A stretch of DNA of 64,000 nt from an uncultured Eubacterium sp. (GTDB taxonomy: Bacteria > Bacillota > Clostridia > Lachnospirales > Lachnospiraceae), in the NCBI GenBank assembly GCA_947642745.1, contig CANRTU010000011.1, positions 1 to 64,000 of the forward strand. The letters are read 5' to 3'. Of this stretch, positions 1 through 6,097 are shown piece by piece. Position numbers and translations under genes: made by a program. The notes below the pieces were generated by a model, which had not been told where the DNA came from, made no database searches, and was given only the letters and a program-made list of their open reading frames with translations. Each line of letters starts with the position of its first letter. The first letter of the stretch is position 1.

Positions 1-59
1 AAAATGCCCTCACAGAGCGGCAACTCTGACAAGGGCAAGCAACCCGGACACATAGAAAA

Positions 60-90
60 GCCGGATATAGAGAAGCATACCATATCCGGC
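60..90. repeat. short perfect inverted repeat upstream of first small ORF
   Basis: A 9-bp perfect inverted repeat (GCCGGATAT at 60-68, ATATCCGGC at 82-90) with a 13-nt loop lies just before the ribosome site of the first small gene. There is no T-run after it. It could be an operator or an mRNA hairpin. Only the symmetry is seen; the role is a guess. Confidence 0.4.
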
Positions 91-111
91 GCAAGAAAGG
101 AATGGAAAATT

Positions 112-372
112 ATGTACATTGTTAAAAGAATAAAGAAAAAGCTGAAAGCATGGAGAAATCATGTAAACATTGCGGAGGTTCAAACATTGTCTGACTATCT
201 CCGGGAAAATGTGTTCAATGATGAAGCGTTGGAATTGCTGGTATATGAAGATTATGAAAGCCTTGCCAATGTAGCGGTATATGCGGATTTTGGGGTATCA
301 ACAGCCATTCAAGCCGCTTTTTGTATGGGGTATGAAGTAGGAAAGGCAGGGCGGCACAGTGACGAAAAATGA
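112..372 (+). CDS. small hypothetical protein of an integrative element
   Basis: 86-residue protein of unknown function. I place the start at the ATG at 112 because AAAGGA lies about 10 nt upstream; the open frame runs back to position 4 without a better site. The N-terminus is very basic (VKRIKKKLKAWR), followed by a helical acidic part (LRENVFNDEALELLVYEDYESL) and a hydrophobic tail (STAIQAAFCMGYEVG). It overlaps the next gene by 14 nt, as do all genes in this cascade, so the set is probably translated from one mRNA. Small proteins like this are common cargo of clostridial conjugative elements, which fits the integrase relic at 1939. No family is recognised. Confidence 0.6.
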   Translation: MYIVKRIKKKLKAWRNHVNIAEVQTLSDYLRENVFNDEALELLVYEDYESLANVAVYADFGVSTAIQAAFCMGYEVGKAGRHSDEK

Positions 373-706
373 TATTTTAGACCAGATTTTTGTTGCTACT
401 TCCAAATTGGAGTTAATACAGACGGTTTTAGGCGTTTTAATTAACACAGTGGAAAAGGAAGAAGCCAACACACAGGAAAAAGCCTTGCATTTTGCGGCTA
501 ATCAGAATATGATTGATGATTTTCTACATATCACGCTTGACGGAGTATGTTTCGCTATCCAGGCATTGAACGAGGTATATAACGATAGCGAGCAGGACAA
601 GGGGCGCAAGGAAATAGCCGAACTTCTTTCGGGTATTGATAATACTTATATTTTAGACCAGATAAAGCGGACTATTATCAATATTACAAAGGAGGGCGGC
701 GGGTGA
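359..706 (+). CDS. small helical hypothetical protein, mobile-element cargo
   Basis: 115 residues, GTG start at 359 inside the end of the previous gene, with AGGCAGGG upstream. It appears all alpha-helical. The C-terminal 28 residues (ELLSGIDNTYILDQIKRTI...) carry a motif that recurs in the next four genes: a hydrophobic helix, then a short polar turn with N/D, then L/I-x-x-I/V-x-x-x-I. The function is unknown. The TGATG junction with the next ORF at 704-708 indicates translational coupling. Confidence 0.6.
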   Translation: MTKNDILDQIFVATSKLELIQTVLGVLINTVEKEEANTQEKALHFAANQNMIDDFLHITLDGVCFAIQALNEVYNDSEQDKGRKEIAELLSGIDNTYILDQIKRTIINITKEGGG

Positions 707-870
707 TGGGCGCAGAGGACTACAAGAAAGAAATTGTTTCCATGCTTGAAGATGTAACCGACATTCGGTGTTTGAAATTCATCTATGGGGCGACAAGATA
801 CGCATACCGGAAAAAACAGGCGGTAAAACGGATTAAGGACATGGAACAGAGGGGAGAGTGTGACGAATGA
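706..870 (+). CDS. 54-residue small protein with the shared L-x-x-IY helix motif
   Basis: The ATG at 706 overlaps the preceding TGA (TGATG), and the frame closes at 868-870, inside the ATG of the next gene. The product is mostly one module: EIVSMLEDVTDIRCLKFIYG followed by a basic tail (YRKKQAVKRIKD). The module matches those in the neighbouring small proteins (L-x-x-I-Y). It is too short for many gene finders, but the overlaps on both sides make it very likely to be real. No function is known. Confidence 0.6.
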   Translation: MGAEDYKKEIVSMLEDVTDIRCLKFIYGATRYAYRKKQAVKRIKDMEQRGECDE

Positions 871-1115
871 AATATAAACACTTAATCCTTAAAATGGTGC
901 CTGCTATGCGTGACGAGGACTATCTATTTAGGATTTACCACTTTATTCTTGCAAAGTACCGCAAAGAGGGACACAAGGCAGAGCATGAGGAAATGGAGCA
1001 ACGCAAAGCCGAGGTTGTCCGTATTGTGTCCGAACTGGAAAACCTTGATATTATCGAAAGCGTATACAGCTTTATTATGGGTATGTTGTCGGTAAAGAAA
1101 GGCGGTGCAAAATGA
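867..1115 (+). CDS. 82-residue protein with two copies of the small helix motif
   Basis: The ATG at 867 follows a GAGGGGAGAG ribosome site and overlaps the previous stop by 4 nt. The protein holds the motif twice: LILKMVPAMRDEDYLFRIYH at residues 6-25 and VRIVSELENLDIIESVYSFI near residues 50-69, which suggests an internal duplication. A charged linker (KYRKEGHKAEHEEMEQRK) separates them. The function is unknown; it may be a protein-protein interaction module of the element. Confidence 0.6.
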   Translation: MKYKHLILKMVPAMRDEDYLFRIYHFILAKYRKEGHKAEHEEMEQRKAEVVRIVSELENLDIIESVYSFIMGMLSVKKGGAK

Positions 1116-1297
1116 CAGAAGCAACAAAAAATCTGAATGAAGCATACCGCCAGAAGATAATACAGTTGATAGGACAGACGGAGAATACGCATATTTTAAA
1201 GTGTACCTACACTACAGTGCATACTCATATTCAGATTGAAAATGAGAGAAAGGCGGTGGCAGAGCATGACGGCACTTTGCAACGCAGAGTTGATTAA
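1112..1297 (+). CDS. 61-residue protein of the same small-protein cascade
   Basis: The ATG at 1112 overlaps the previous TGA by 4 nt, with AAAGGCGG upstream. Residues 14-35 (KIIQLIGQTENTHILKCTYT) are a divergent copy of the repeated helix motif. The last third overlaps the next ORF by 32 nt, so the real stop could differ between related elements. No function is recognised. Confidence 0.5.
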   Translation: MTEATKNLNEAYRQKIIQLIGQTENTHILKCTYTTVHTHIQIENERKAVAEHDGTLQRRVD

Positions 1298-1376
1298 AAT
1301 GCTTGACAGGCTATCAGAAAAGGCGTTGAAGCGTTTATATCAGCTTGCGGAGTACCTTTATATTCACAGAGAATGA
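1266..1376 (+). CDS. 36-residue protein consisting of one motif copy
   Basis: Begins with ATG at 1266 and stops at 1374-1376, overlapping the next gene's ATG (1373) as ATGA. The product is almost exactly one motif unit (ELIKMLDRLSEKALKRLYQL, then AEYLYIHRE). Its match to the motif shared by four preceding proteins, in a coupled position, supports a real gene despite the length. Function unknown. Confidence 0.5.
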   Translation: MTALCNAELIKMLDRLSEKALKRLYQLAEYLYIHRE

Positions 1377-1867
1377 GGAAAGCGAGGCATAGGCTTATGG
1401 CAGATTTAAAGGCGTTATCTGATGAAATGGCAAAGTTGAAAAGACAGCTTGAAACAGTGCTTTACATTTCCGGCTATCGGGAAAACAGCGATTTGAGCGG
1501 ATTGTCTGACTACAGACAGATAAAGAGTACTGACGATTGGCAGAAAGTGGAGGAATACGAGGGCGTATTGTATAAACTGGACGAAATGCAGAGCCGCATG
1601 GACTACCACGAAAAGCCGATTAAGGAAGTTAGCAGACTTCACATGAACGCAAGCGGCAGATACGTAACGGACGGAGGACATTATTATACAAGCGGTTCAT
1701 CTATCGAATTTCTGAAAGTAGAGGAAATCTATAACAGCGATACTGGGCAGTATGAAGATACGCCGGTATGGACTGTTTCACGAGTAGAACATGACGGAAC
1801 TGATTATTATATCGTTACTTATGGCAATGTGGAATTGTCCGGCTTGAAAGTGAGAGTAAGGGGGTAA
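1373..1867 (+). CDS. DUF5348-like protein of integrative elements
   Basis: 164 residues. Residues 1-30 form a basic coiled helix (RLMADLKALSDEMAKLKRQL). The middle is acidic and helical. From about residue 87 there is a compact beta-rich domain (LHMNASGRYVTDGGHYYTSG, SSIEFL, then EDTPVWTVSRVEHDGTDYYI). The GRY...YTSGSSIEFL pattern resembles DUF5348, a small domain found in Firmicutes mobile elements; this is from memory and untested. It is the last gene before the integrase relic, a usual position for element cargo. Biochemical role unknown. Confidence 0.6.
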   Translation: MRKARHRLMADLKALSDEMAKLKRQLETVLYISGYRENSDLSGLSDYRQIKSTDDWQKVEEYEGVLYKLDEMQSRMDYHEKPIKEVSRLHMNASGRYVTDGGHYYTSGSSIEFLKVEEIYNSDTGQYEDTPVWTVSRVEHDGTDYYIVTYGNVELSGLKVRVRG

Positions 1868-1938
1868 GCGGCAGGGGGAGCAATACAAGGTTGTTGTTTC
1901 CCCTTTTTCGCATTTTGAAAGAATGGAGGTTGTGTTAT

Positions 1939-2127
1939 ATGGCAGAGAAAAGGAAGGACAGTAAAGGGCGGGTGCTGCGGAAAGGCGAGCATGAGCGCAA
2001 AGACGGAAGATACCATTACGTCATGGGACATTCTGATGCAAGTATCACAATGAATGTGTATAATCACAGCAGTTTTGAGAGAACTGAAAAGGAAATGCAG
2101 AGGGCTGACAATATAATCAATTTTTAA
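1939..2127 (+). pseudogene. tyrosine integrase (Tn916-family type) with a large in-frame deletion
   Basis: 62 codons from the ATG at 1939 (GGAGG at 1925-1929) to TAA at 2125. Residues 1-26 (MAEKRKDSKGRVLRKGE, then RKDGRYHY) match the N-terminal arm-binding start typical of Tn916-type integrases. From residue 27 the sequence is the extreme C-terminus of the catalytic domain: VMGHSDASITMNVYNH contains the late His and the nucleophilic Tyr region. The ~300 residues that should lie between, with the core-binding domain and the RHR residues, are gone, yet the frame is kept. It cannot recombine DNA. It marks one end of a former integrative element. Confidence 0.85.
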
Positions 2128-2132
2128 ACAAG

Positions 2133-2166
2133 AATCCACCGTTAATAATACAAGCGGTGGATTTTC
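2133..2166 (+). terminator. rho-independent terminator after integrase relic
   Basis: Perfect 9-bp stem (AATCCACCG at 2133-2141 with CGGTGGATT at 2155-2163), 13-nt loop, followed by TTTCC. It closes the element's last transcript. The T-tract is short, so efficiency may be modest. Confidence 0.6.
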
Positions 2167-2362
2167 CATATTGAAAAGAAAAGTATGTTAATCGTATGTC
2201 AAAACAAGGAAAACAGGCTGTACAAACCCTTATAATTCCAGTAAAATAAGGGATTGCTTAAAAATATATACAATATCTTTTGAATACCTCACAGAAGAAA
2301 AGTTTTATCCGTTTAGTACGACAGATAAATATTTTACAGACCCATACAAGCAATACCCCGTT

Positions 2363-2608
2363 ATGATATGCGGTCAGAGGGTTATCCTCACAAACGGGGA
2401 ACTTGCCGAAGCTCTGTTATCCCTGCCGGGGAAGAACCGGAAAATCATTTTCCTTTACTTTTTCGGGCATTATACACAGCGGGAAATCGGGGAAAGGTAC
2501 GGATGCTGCCGCAGTACGACCGGGTATCAAATCCGCAGGACTTTACAGCTCCTGCACAAAGAAATGGAGGTGCTTTCGCATGGGGAATCCGAACCTTTTG
2601 CCCTGTGA
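2363..2608 (+). CDS. sigma-70-like helix-turn-helix regulator of a Tn916-type element (5'-damaged)
   Basis: 81 residues: ELAEALLSLPGKNRKIIFLY, then YTQREIGERYGCCRSTTGYQ as a sigma region 4-type helix-turn-helix. This matches the small sigma-like regulators of Tn916-family elements, which are normally ~140 residues. Homology seems to extend upstream in frame (FYPFSTTDKYFTDPYKQYPV before the Met at 2363), but no ATG, GTG or TTG is found between the TAA at 2189 and 2363. So the native start is probably lost and this may be a pseudogene. Its 3' end overlaps the start of the next truncated gene (2580), the usual arrangement. Confidence 0.6.
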   Translation: MICGQRVILTNGELAEALLSLPGKNRKIIFLYFFGHYTQREIGERYGCCRSTTGYQIRRTLQLLHKEMEVLSHGESEPFAL

Positions 2609-2640
2609 AACGATTGTCCGGGCGACCAGCGGAGACGCCG
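2580..2640 (+). pseudogene. helix-turn-helix element protein truncated by IS3 sequence
   Basis: From the ATG at 2580 the frame reads MGNPNLLPCETIVRATSGDA. This is the start of the short helix-turn-helix protein that follows the sigma-like gene in Tn916-type elements. After about 2640 the DNA becomes the reverse complement of an IS3-family OrfB, so only some 20 codons survive. The junction is sharp. Confidence 0.7.
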
Positions 2641-3240
2641 TATTTTGCGGCCGCCCTGCGACAGGTTCCGCTGGTGTACTGTGTTCTGCGGTCAGAGTGG
2701 ATAACGGCTCCCCTGAGCGCCGGACAGGCGCGCACGGCGTTGTCAGGCGTCCGCTCACATAATGCCGCTTTCATGCTGGTATCCATTGCCAGTCCCGGGA
2801 CTGCGGCATCAAAACAGTCAGATATGGCGGATACATACAGCTTTTCGTCTTTTGCGCTGATTTCAGTTATATCTGTAACGCATTTTTTTAACGGCTCCCT
2901 TCCGGTTGTTTTAAGAGAAGCGCCAGATACATGCGGATCCGTCCACAAGTATCGTTACATTTATCTTCTGATGCGATTGCCCGCATGGCACCGGCCAAAT
3001 CCTGATATTTCCACGGACGGTCTTTGTCTGCCGGATATTTATAAAATCCCTGCCGCGTCACTTTCAGCATCCGGCATAACACCATTCCCTGCCTTTTGCG
3101 GACTTCCGGCGGCTGGTGGCGAAAAAAGCGCCTGCTTCCTCAGGAAATTCATGTTCTTCTTTCAGGCGGCGTATTTCTTTTTCCTGCCCTTTGACCTGTC
3201 TGCGCAGGATCGACAATTCCTCTGCGGGACTCATTGCCGT
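2636..3240 (-). mobile_element. IS3-family element remnant (OrfA end plus broken OrfB)
   Basis: Read on the minus strand, about 3225-3090 encodes an OrfA tail (AEELSILRRQVKGQEKEIRR, then EEAGAFFAT). From 3085 OrfB begins (MVLCRMLKVTRQGFYKYPAD, RPWKYQDLAGAMRAI, GRIRMYLALLLKQPEG). A deletion and frameshift near 2915 then joins to EPLKKCVTDITEISAKDEKL, with the first catalytic Asp, and on to ALRGAVIHSDRRTQYTSGTC with the second Asp. The frame ends at AAAKYGV near 2640, so the final Glu of the DDE triad and the C-terminus are missing. The element is dead. It is truncated exactly where it meets the helix-turn-helix gene at 2640. Confidence 0.8.
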
Positions 3241-3309
3241 CTGTGGCGTGTGCGGGCCGGAGCCGGCATCCAGCCGTCCCTGGTTCACACACGCCACAGA
3301 CGGCAATGA
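3231..3309. repeat. 22-bp perfect inverted repeat inside the IS cluster
   Basis: Arms at 3231-3252 and 3288-3309 are perfect reverse complements (core TTGCCGTCTGTGGCGTGTG), separated by 35 bp. They sit at the border between the IS3 relic on the minus strand and the IS256-like fragment on the plus strand. This could be a terminal repeat of a third element or a fold-back made during rearrangement. Confidence 0.7.
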
Positions 3310-3311
3310 AT

Positions 3312-3475
3312 CTTTCTGGTCCAAAAGATTATCAAGGATGCTGTGGAGCATATCCCTGGCCAGGAACTGGAAGATTATATTTCTGAAAAGAACAGCAGCG
3401 GAAATAAAGTTTCTCGCAATGGATCAACAAAGACACATCAAGACCGCTTATGGAAATATTGACGTCCAGGTACTG
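3312..3475 (+). mobile_element. IS256-family transposase fragment, frameshifted
   Basis: The plus strand reads QKIIKDAVEHIPGQELEDYI, then SEKNSSGNKVSRNGSTK; after a one-base shift it continues HIKTAYGNIDVQV. The order (helical region, x-SRNG-S, K-T-x-YG-x-I-D-V-Q-V) is the N-terminal signature of IS256-type transposases. Nothing beyond this region remains, and the catalytic DDE core is absent. Confidence 0.65.
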
Positions 3476-3485
3476 CGCACAAGTT

Positions 3486-3784
3486 TTCCTGTATTGTACT
3501 GGTGTTTGATATCCTAAAGCGGAATGTATTCTGTGATGGTTCCCTGATCACATTTACTTTCGTCCTAAGATCAGCGCTGCTTGTTTTAAAATGTCGTTCT
3601 CCATTTTCAACTGCCGGTTTTCCTTACGGAGTTTCAGCAGTTCTTCCTGCTCTGGGGTACGACGGAAGCGGGCAGAGGAGGAAAGGAATCCTGTGGCTTC
3701 TGGAACGTGACCAGAACTTCCCGGACCGGATCCAGGTGCAGATGGCAACGGCCAGGGAATTTCTGAATCATCATCCGGCTTCAC
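3486..3784 (-). mobile_element. second IS3-family remnant with nearly all of OrfB deleted
   Basis: On the minus strand 3784-3554 ends as an OrfA C-terminus (RTPEQEELLKLRKENRQLKM, then ENDILKQAALIL). Almost directly after it, at about 3538-3487, comes HRIHSALGYQTPVQYR, the C-terminal tail of OrfB. So the OrfA end and the OrfB end are joined, with roughly 250 residues of OrfB missing. It is a separate copy from the remnant at 2636-3240. Confidence 0.7.
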
Positions 3785-4024
3785 AATGAGAAGGGAACTG
3801 AGGTGTTTTCCTGCCTGGACCGCATTGAAAAATCCTTAAAGGAGCAGGTATTTTCCGCCAGCCGGGAGGGAAGCGGGGACATCAGGCGGATCCTGGCTGT
3901 GTACTATGAGCAGAACGTGACCAGCGAAAAGTTCGAGGACTCTGTCGGGGAACGGCGGATCATCCCGGAAGATCAGGCGGAGACTGTTTTTCACCCTATC
4001 CTTTTAGGGCGTTTTGTAGTATGA
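3660..4024 (+). other. unrecognised coding-like stretch between IS debris and Fic gene
   Basis: Plus-strand open stretches at about 3690-3789 (LLERDQNFPDRIQVQMATAR) and 3803-4024 (VFSCLDRIEKSLKEQVFSAS, REGSGDIRRILAVYYEQNVT) look like one protein interrupted near 3789. They have coding-like composition but I recognise no family. Most likely a decayed element gene. The end (ERRIIPEDQAE) is followed by a TTTTTCACCC-TATCC-TTTTAGGG stretch and then the Fic gene's ribosome site. Confidence 0.3.
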
Positions 4025-4054
4025 TATTAATAGGTTTGAAAGGATGGTGACAGG

Positions 4055-4858
4055 ATGGAGATACTGAGAAAAATAGACCTTTTCCAGAAAGAGATCCATG
4101 CGCTGCGTCCGATGGAGGGCGAAATGCTGGGGCAGATACAGGAGTATTACCGGATCGGGCTGACATGGACATCCAACGCACTGGAGGGGAACTCCCTGAC
4201 GGAGAGCGAGACGAAAGTGCTCCTGGAGGACGGCCTGACGGTGGGCGGGAAACCGCTCCGGGATGTGTTCGAGGCGGTGGACCATGCCAGAGCCTGTGAT
4301 TTTATGTTTTCTGTGTTCCGGGACAGGCGCATTGACGAGCAGACCGTGCTGAAGATGCATGGGCTGTTCTGCCAGAATATCGGGCCGGGGTATGCCGGGC
4401 GCTACCGGGATGTCCGTGTGCTTATAACAGGGTCGCAGTATCCCGTGGCCGTTCCGGAGAAGATACAAATGGAGATGGACAGCCTGTTTGCCTGGGTACA
4501 GAAGGAGAGAGAGGGATATCATCCCGTGGAATTTGCCGCCCGGCTCCACAAGAGGTTTGTGTTCATCCACCCCTTCAAGAACGGGAATGGCAGGGTGGCA
4601 AGGCTGTTGATGAACCTGGCGCTGATCCAGGACGGATATCTGCCTGTAGTCGTGCCGCCCATCCTGCGGGGGGATTATGTGTCCCTGCTGGAGCGGGCGC
4701 ACAGGGATGACAGGGATTTTATGGAATTTATTGCGGAGAGGGAATTTGAGTCCCAGAAAGAGATCCTGCGGCTGTTCCAGATCCCGTTCCCCAGGGAGGG
4801 GCAGGAGCTGGGAAGGACTGAACTTTGGGAGATGCGGGTAAATGAATGTAACCAATGA
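4055..4858 (+). CDS. Fic-domain protein (probable AMP-transferase)
   Basis: 267 residues. The Fic core motif HPFKNGNGRVARLL is intact near residue 172 (catalytic His, anion-binding GNGR). Near residue 42 lies T-S-N-A-L-E-G-N, the (S/T)xxxE(G/N) inhibitory helix, so this is a class II Fic enzyme whose active site is blocked in cis until released. Fic enzymes usually transfer AMP from ATP to a Ser, Thr or Tyr of a target; the target here is unknown. The domain order (N-terminal Fic_N-like helices, inhibitory helix, Fic fold) and the length are normal, and the gene seems whole. SD AAAGGATGG precedes the start. It sits alone among dead mobile DNA, with no separate antitoxin needed for this class. 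Confidence 0.9.
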   Translation: MEILRKIDLFQKEIHALRPMEGEMLGQIQEYYRIGLTWTSNALEGNSLTESETKVLLEDGLTVGGKPLRDVFEAVDHARACDFMFSVFRDRRIDEQTVLKMHGLFCQNIGPGYAGRYRDVRVLITGSQYPVAVPEKIQMEMDSLFAWVQKEREGYHPVEFAARLHKRFVFIHPFKNGNGRVARLLMNLALIQDGYLPVVVPPILRGDYVSLLERAHRDDRDFMEFIAEREFESQKEILRLFQIPFPREGQELGRTELWEMRVNECNQ

Positions 4859-4901
4859 TGGATGTAAGGACAGACAGCATTATAAGGAGGACTGTCTGCA
4901 A

Positions 4902-5207
4902 ATGGTATCCACGGAACCGAAAGTGTATGCAGAAGTGTCCGCCCGTCAGAGAATCGCTGAAAACAACCGCGTCATCACAGACTTTCAGCCGGACGGACTG
5001 CCGGAGAAGATTTTACAGCCGGATAACCTGAACAATGCATACAAGAAAGTAAAATCTAACAAAGGAGCAGGAGGTGCTGATGGGATGAGCGTAGATGAAC
5101 TTCTGCCGTTCCTCAGGGACAGACATGACATTCCGGGTACGGTATGTGTCGGGAGAAGATGGACCGGGATATGGGAGAGGAAACAGAGGATTCTGTTAAA
5201 AAGATAA
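4902..5207 (+). pseudogene. group II intron reverse transcriptase, N-terminal fragment
   Basis: Starts at ATG 4902 behind AAGGAGG. About 75 codons match the start of clostridial group II intron proteins: DFQPDGLPEKILQPDNLNNA, then YKKVKSNKGAGGADGMSVDE and LLPFLRD. After residue ~75 the homology stops abruptly and the rest of the frame (to 5207) is unrelated. The catalytic YADD region, maturase and endonuclease domains are missing. CAGACAG (4871-4877) and CTGTCTG (4892-4898) flank the ribosome site and could pair over it. A 5' fragment of the intron RNA may also be present but was not identified. Confidence 0.75.
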
Positions 5208-5526
5208 TGTAATATTTTTGCAAAACGGCAGGCTGTATGATATGGAAGGTGTGATCAGCCTGTCTTTCTGATAATACAGAAAGCTGATTCTGGCTGCGGG
5301 AGAGCCTTTGATCCGGGCAGATTTAATGGATTACAGGCAGCGCAAAGGGATGGCGCCGTGCCTTCCGGGAGAACGGTTTTATATGGGGCATGTAATTATA
5401 AATTCCTTGAAAAATCACGTTAACATTAACTATAAGCTGCCCGGCTGGTCATCCGTGCCGCTAGAAACAGAAGACTGGGAGCACTGGAGAATTACAAACA
5501 TGGATAACCGCATTTGCTTATATTGG

Positions 5527-5549
5527 AAAGCATTTTTCAAACACGCTCT
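5527..5549 (-). repeat. dispersed repeat family, single right end
   Basis: AAAGCATTTTTCAAACACGCTCT matches the right end of the window's main repeat family (full copy at 22183-22297). No left partner is seen upstream. It abuts a strong hairpin at 5555. Confidence 0.65.
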
Positions 5550-5554
5550 GGAGG

Positions 5555-5603
5555 AAAGTCCTCCTGAATCGAACCGGGGTTTGATTCAGGAGGGCTTTTC
5601 ATT
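5555..5603. terminator. strong, probably bidirectional terminator
   Basis: A 16-bp stem (5555-5570 with 5583-5598, one G-U pair; core CCTCCTGAATC) with a 12-nt loop. The arm ends are AAAG and CTTTT, giving a T-run on either strand. No intact gene directly feeds it now. Confidence 0.75.
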
Positions 5604-6097
5604 TAGAAATAGTTCAGGGGATGATCCACAGAGATTTTTCCATGTGAAAAAACGAACAGGTATTGTGCAAAACGGGCAGACATGCCGCTGATATTATCTG
5701 CTATAATAATCCACAGGCCGGTACATTTATTCTGTAGGGGGACAGAATGGGGAATTATGACAGTGCGGATGAATGAAAGCGCTGTGTATTTCTGGTACAG
5801 GGCACGTGACGGACAAAGGTTCACTGCCGGCTTGGGGAAAGGTACAAATTCCTGGTCGTAAAAGCCGGCAGGTCACGGATAAAGACTCACTATTTGCCGG
5901 GAAACTGCGCAAAAATAACGGATACAGTCTGCCTGGATGCTTCTTCAGAAGCAGTTGTTATTTCGTGTACCCGGATACATGCTCCGGGACTTCTGACGAA
6001 ACATCCTGCGCAGTCCGCACAGATTATTTTTGCACAGTTTCTGAGTAACTGTTGATGATTGACCAGATGAATGGAAAAGGAGAGGTATCAGATTGAA

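Larger units (their letters stand above)
5208..6070. other. gene-poor gap with a repeat end and a terminator
   Basis: No convincing gene. A CAGGCTG/CAGCCTG pair near 5229-5264 could be a weak terminator for the fragment before it. A repeat-family end and a strong hairpin are listed separately. At 5773-6048 an open frame exists but has no ribosome site; it contains a partly repeated peptide (HVTDKGSLPAWGK and QVTDKDSLFAGK), which hints at duplicated DNA rather than a gene. Confidence 0.5.

Noticed and set aside
2368-3309. 313-codon plus-strand frame
   Set aside because: It runs through the sigma-like gene and then antisense to IS3 transposase fragments; composition is mosaic with no ribosome site.
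4004-4855. 283-codon minus-strand frame
   Set aside because: It is antisense to the intact Fic gene.
5308-5691. 127-codon frame
   Set aside because: TTG start, no ribosome site, and its last third reads through a repeat end (AFFKHALE) and a terminator stem.
5773-6048. 91-codon frame with a partly repeated VTDKxSL peptide
   Set aside because: No ribosome site and no homology; the repeat is more likely duplicated DNA. Kept only as a note in the gap entry.
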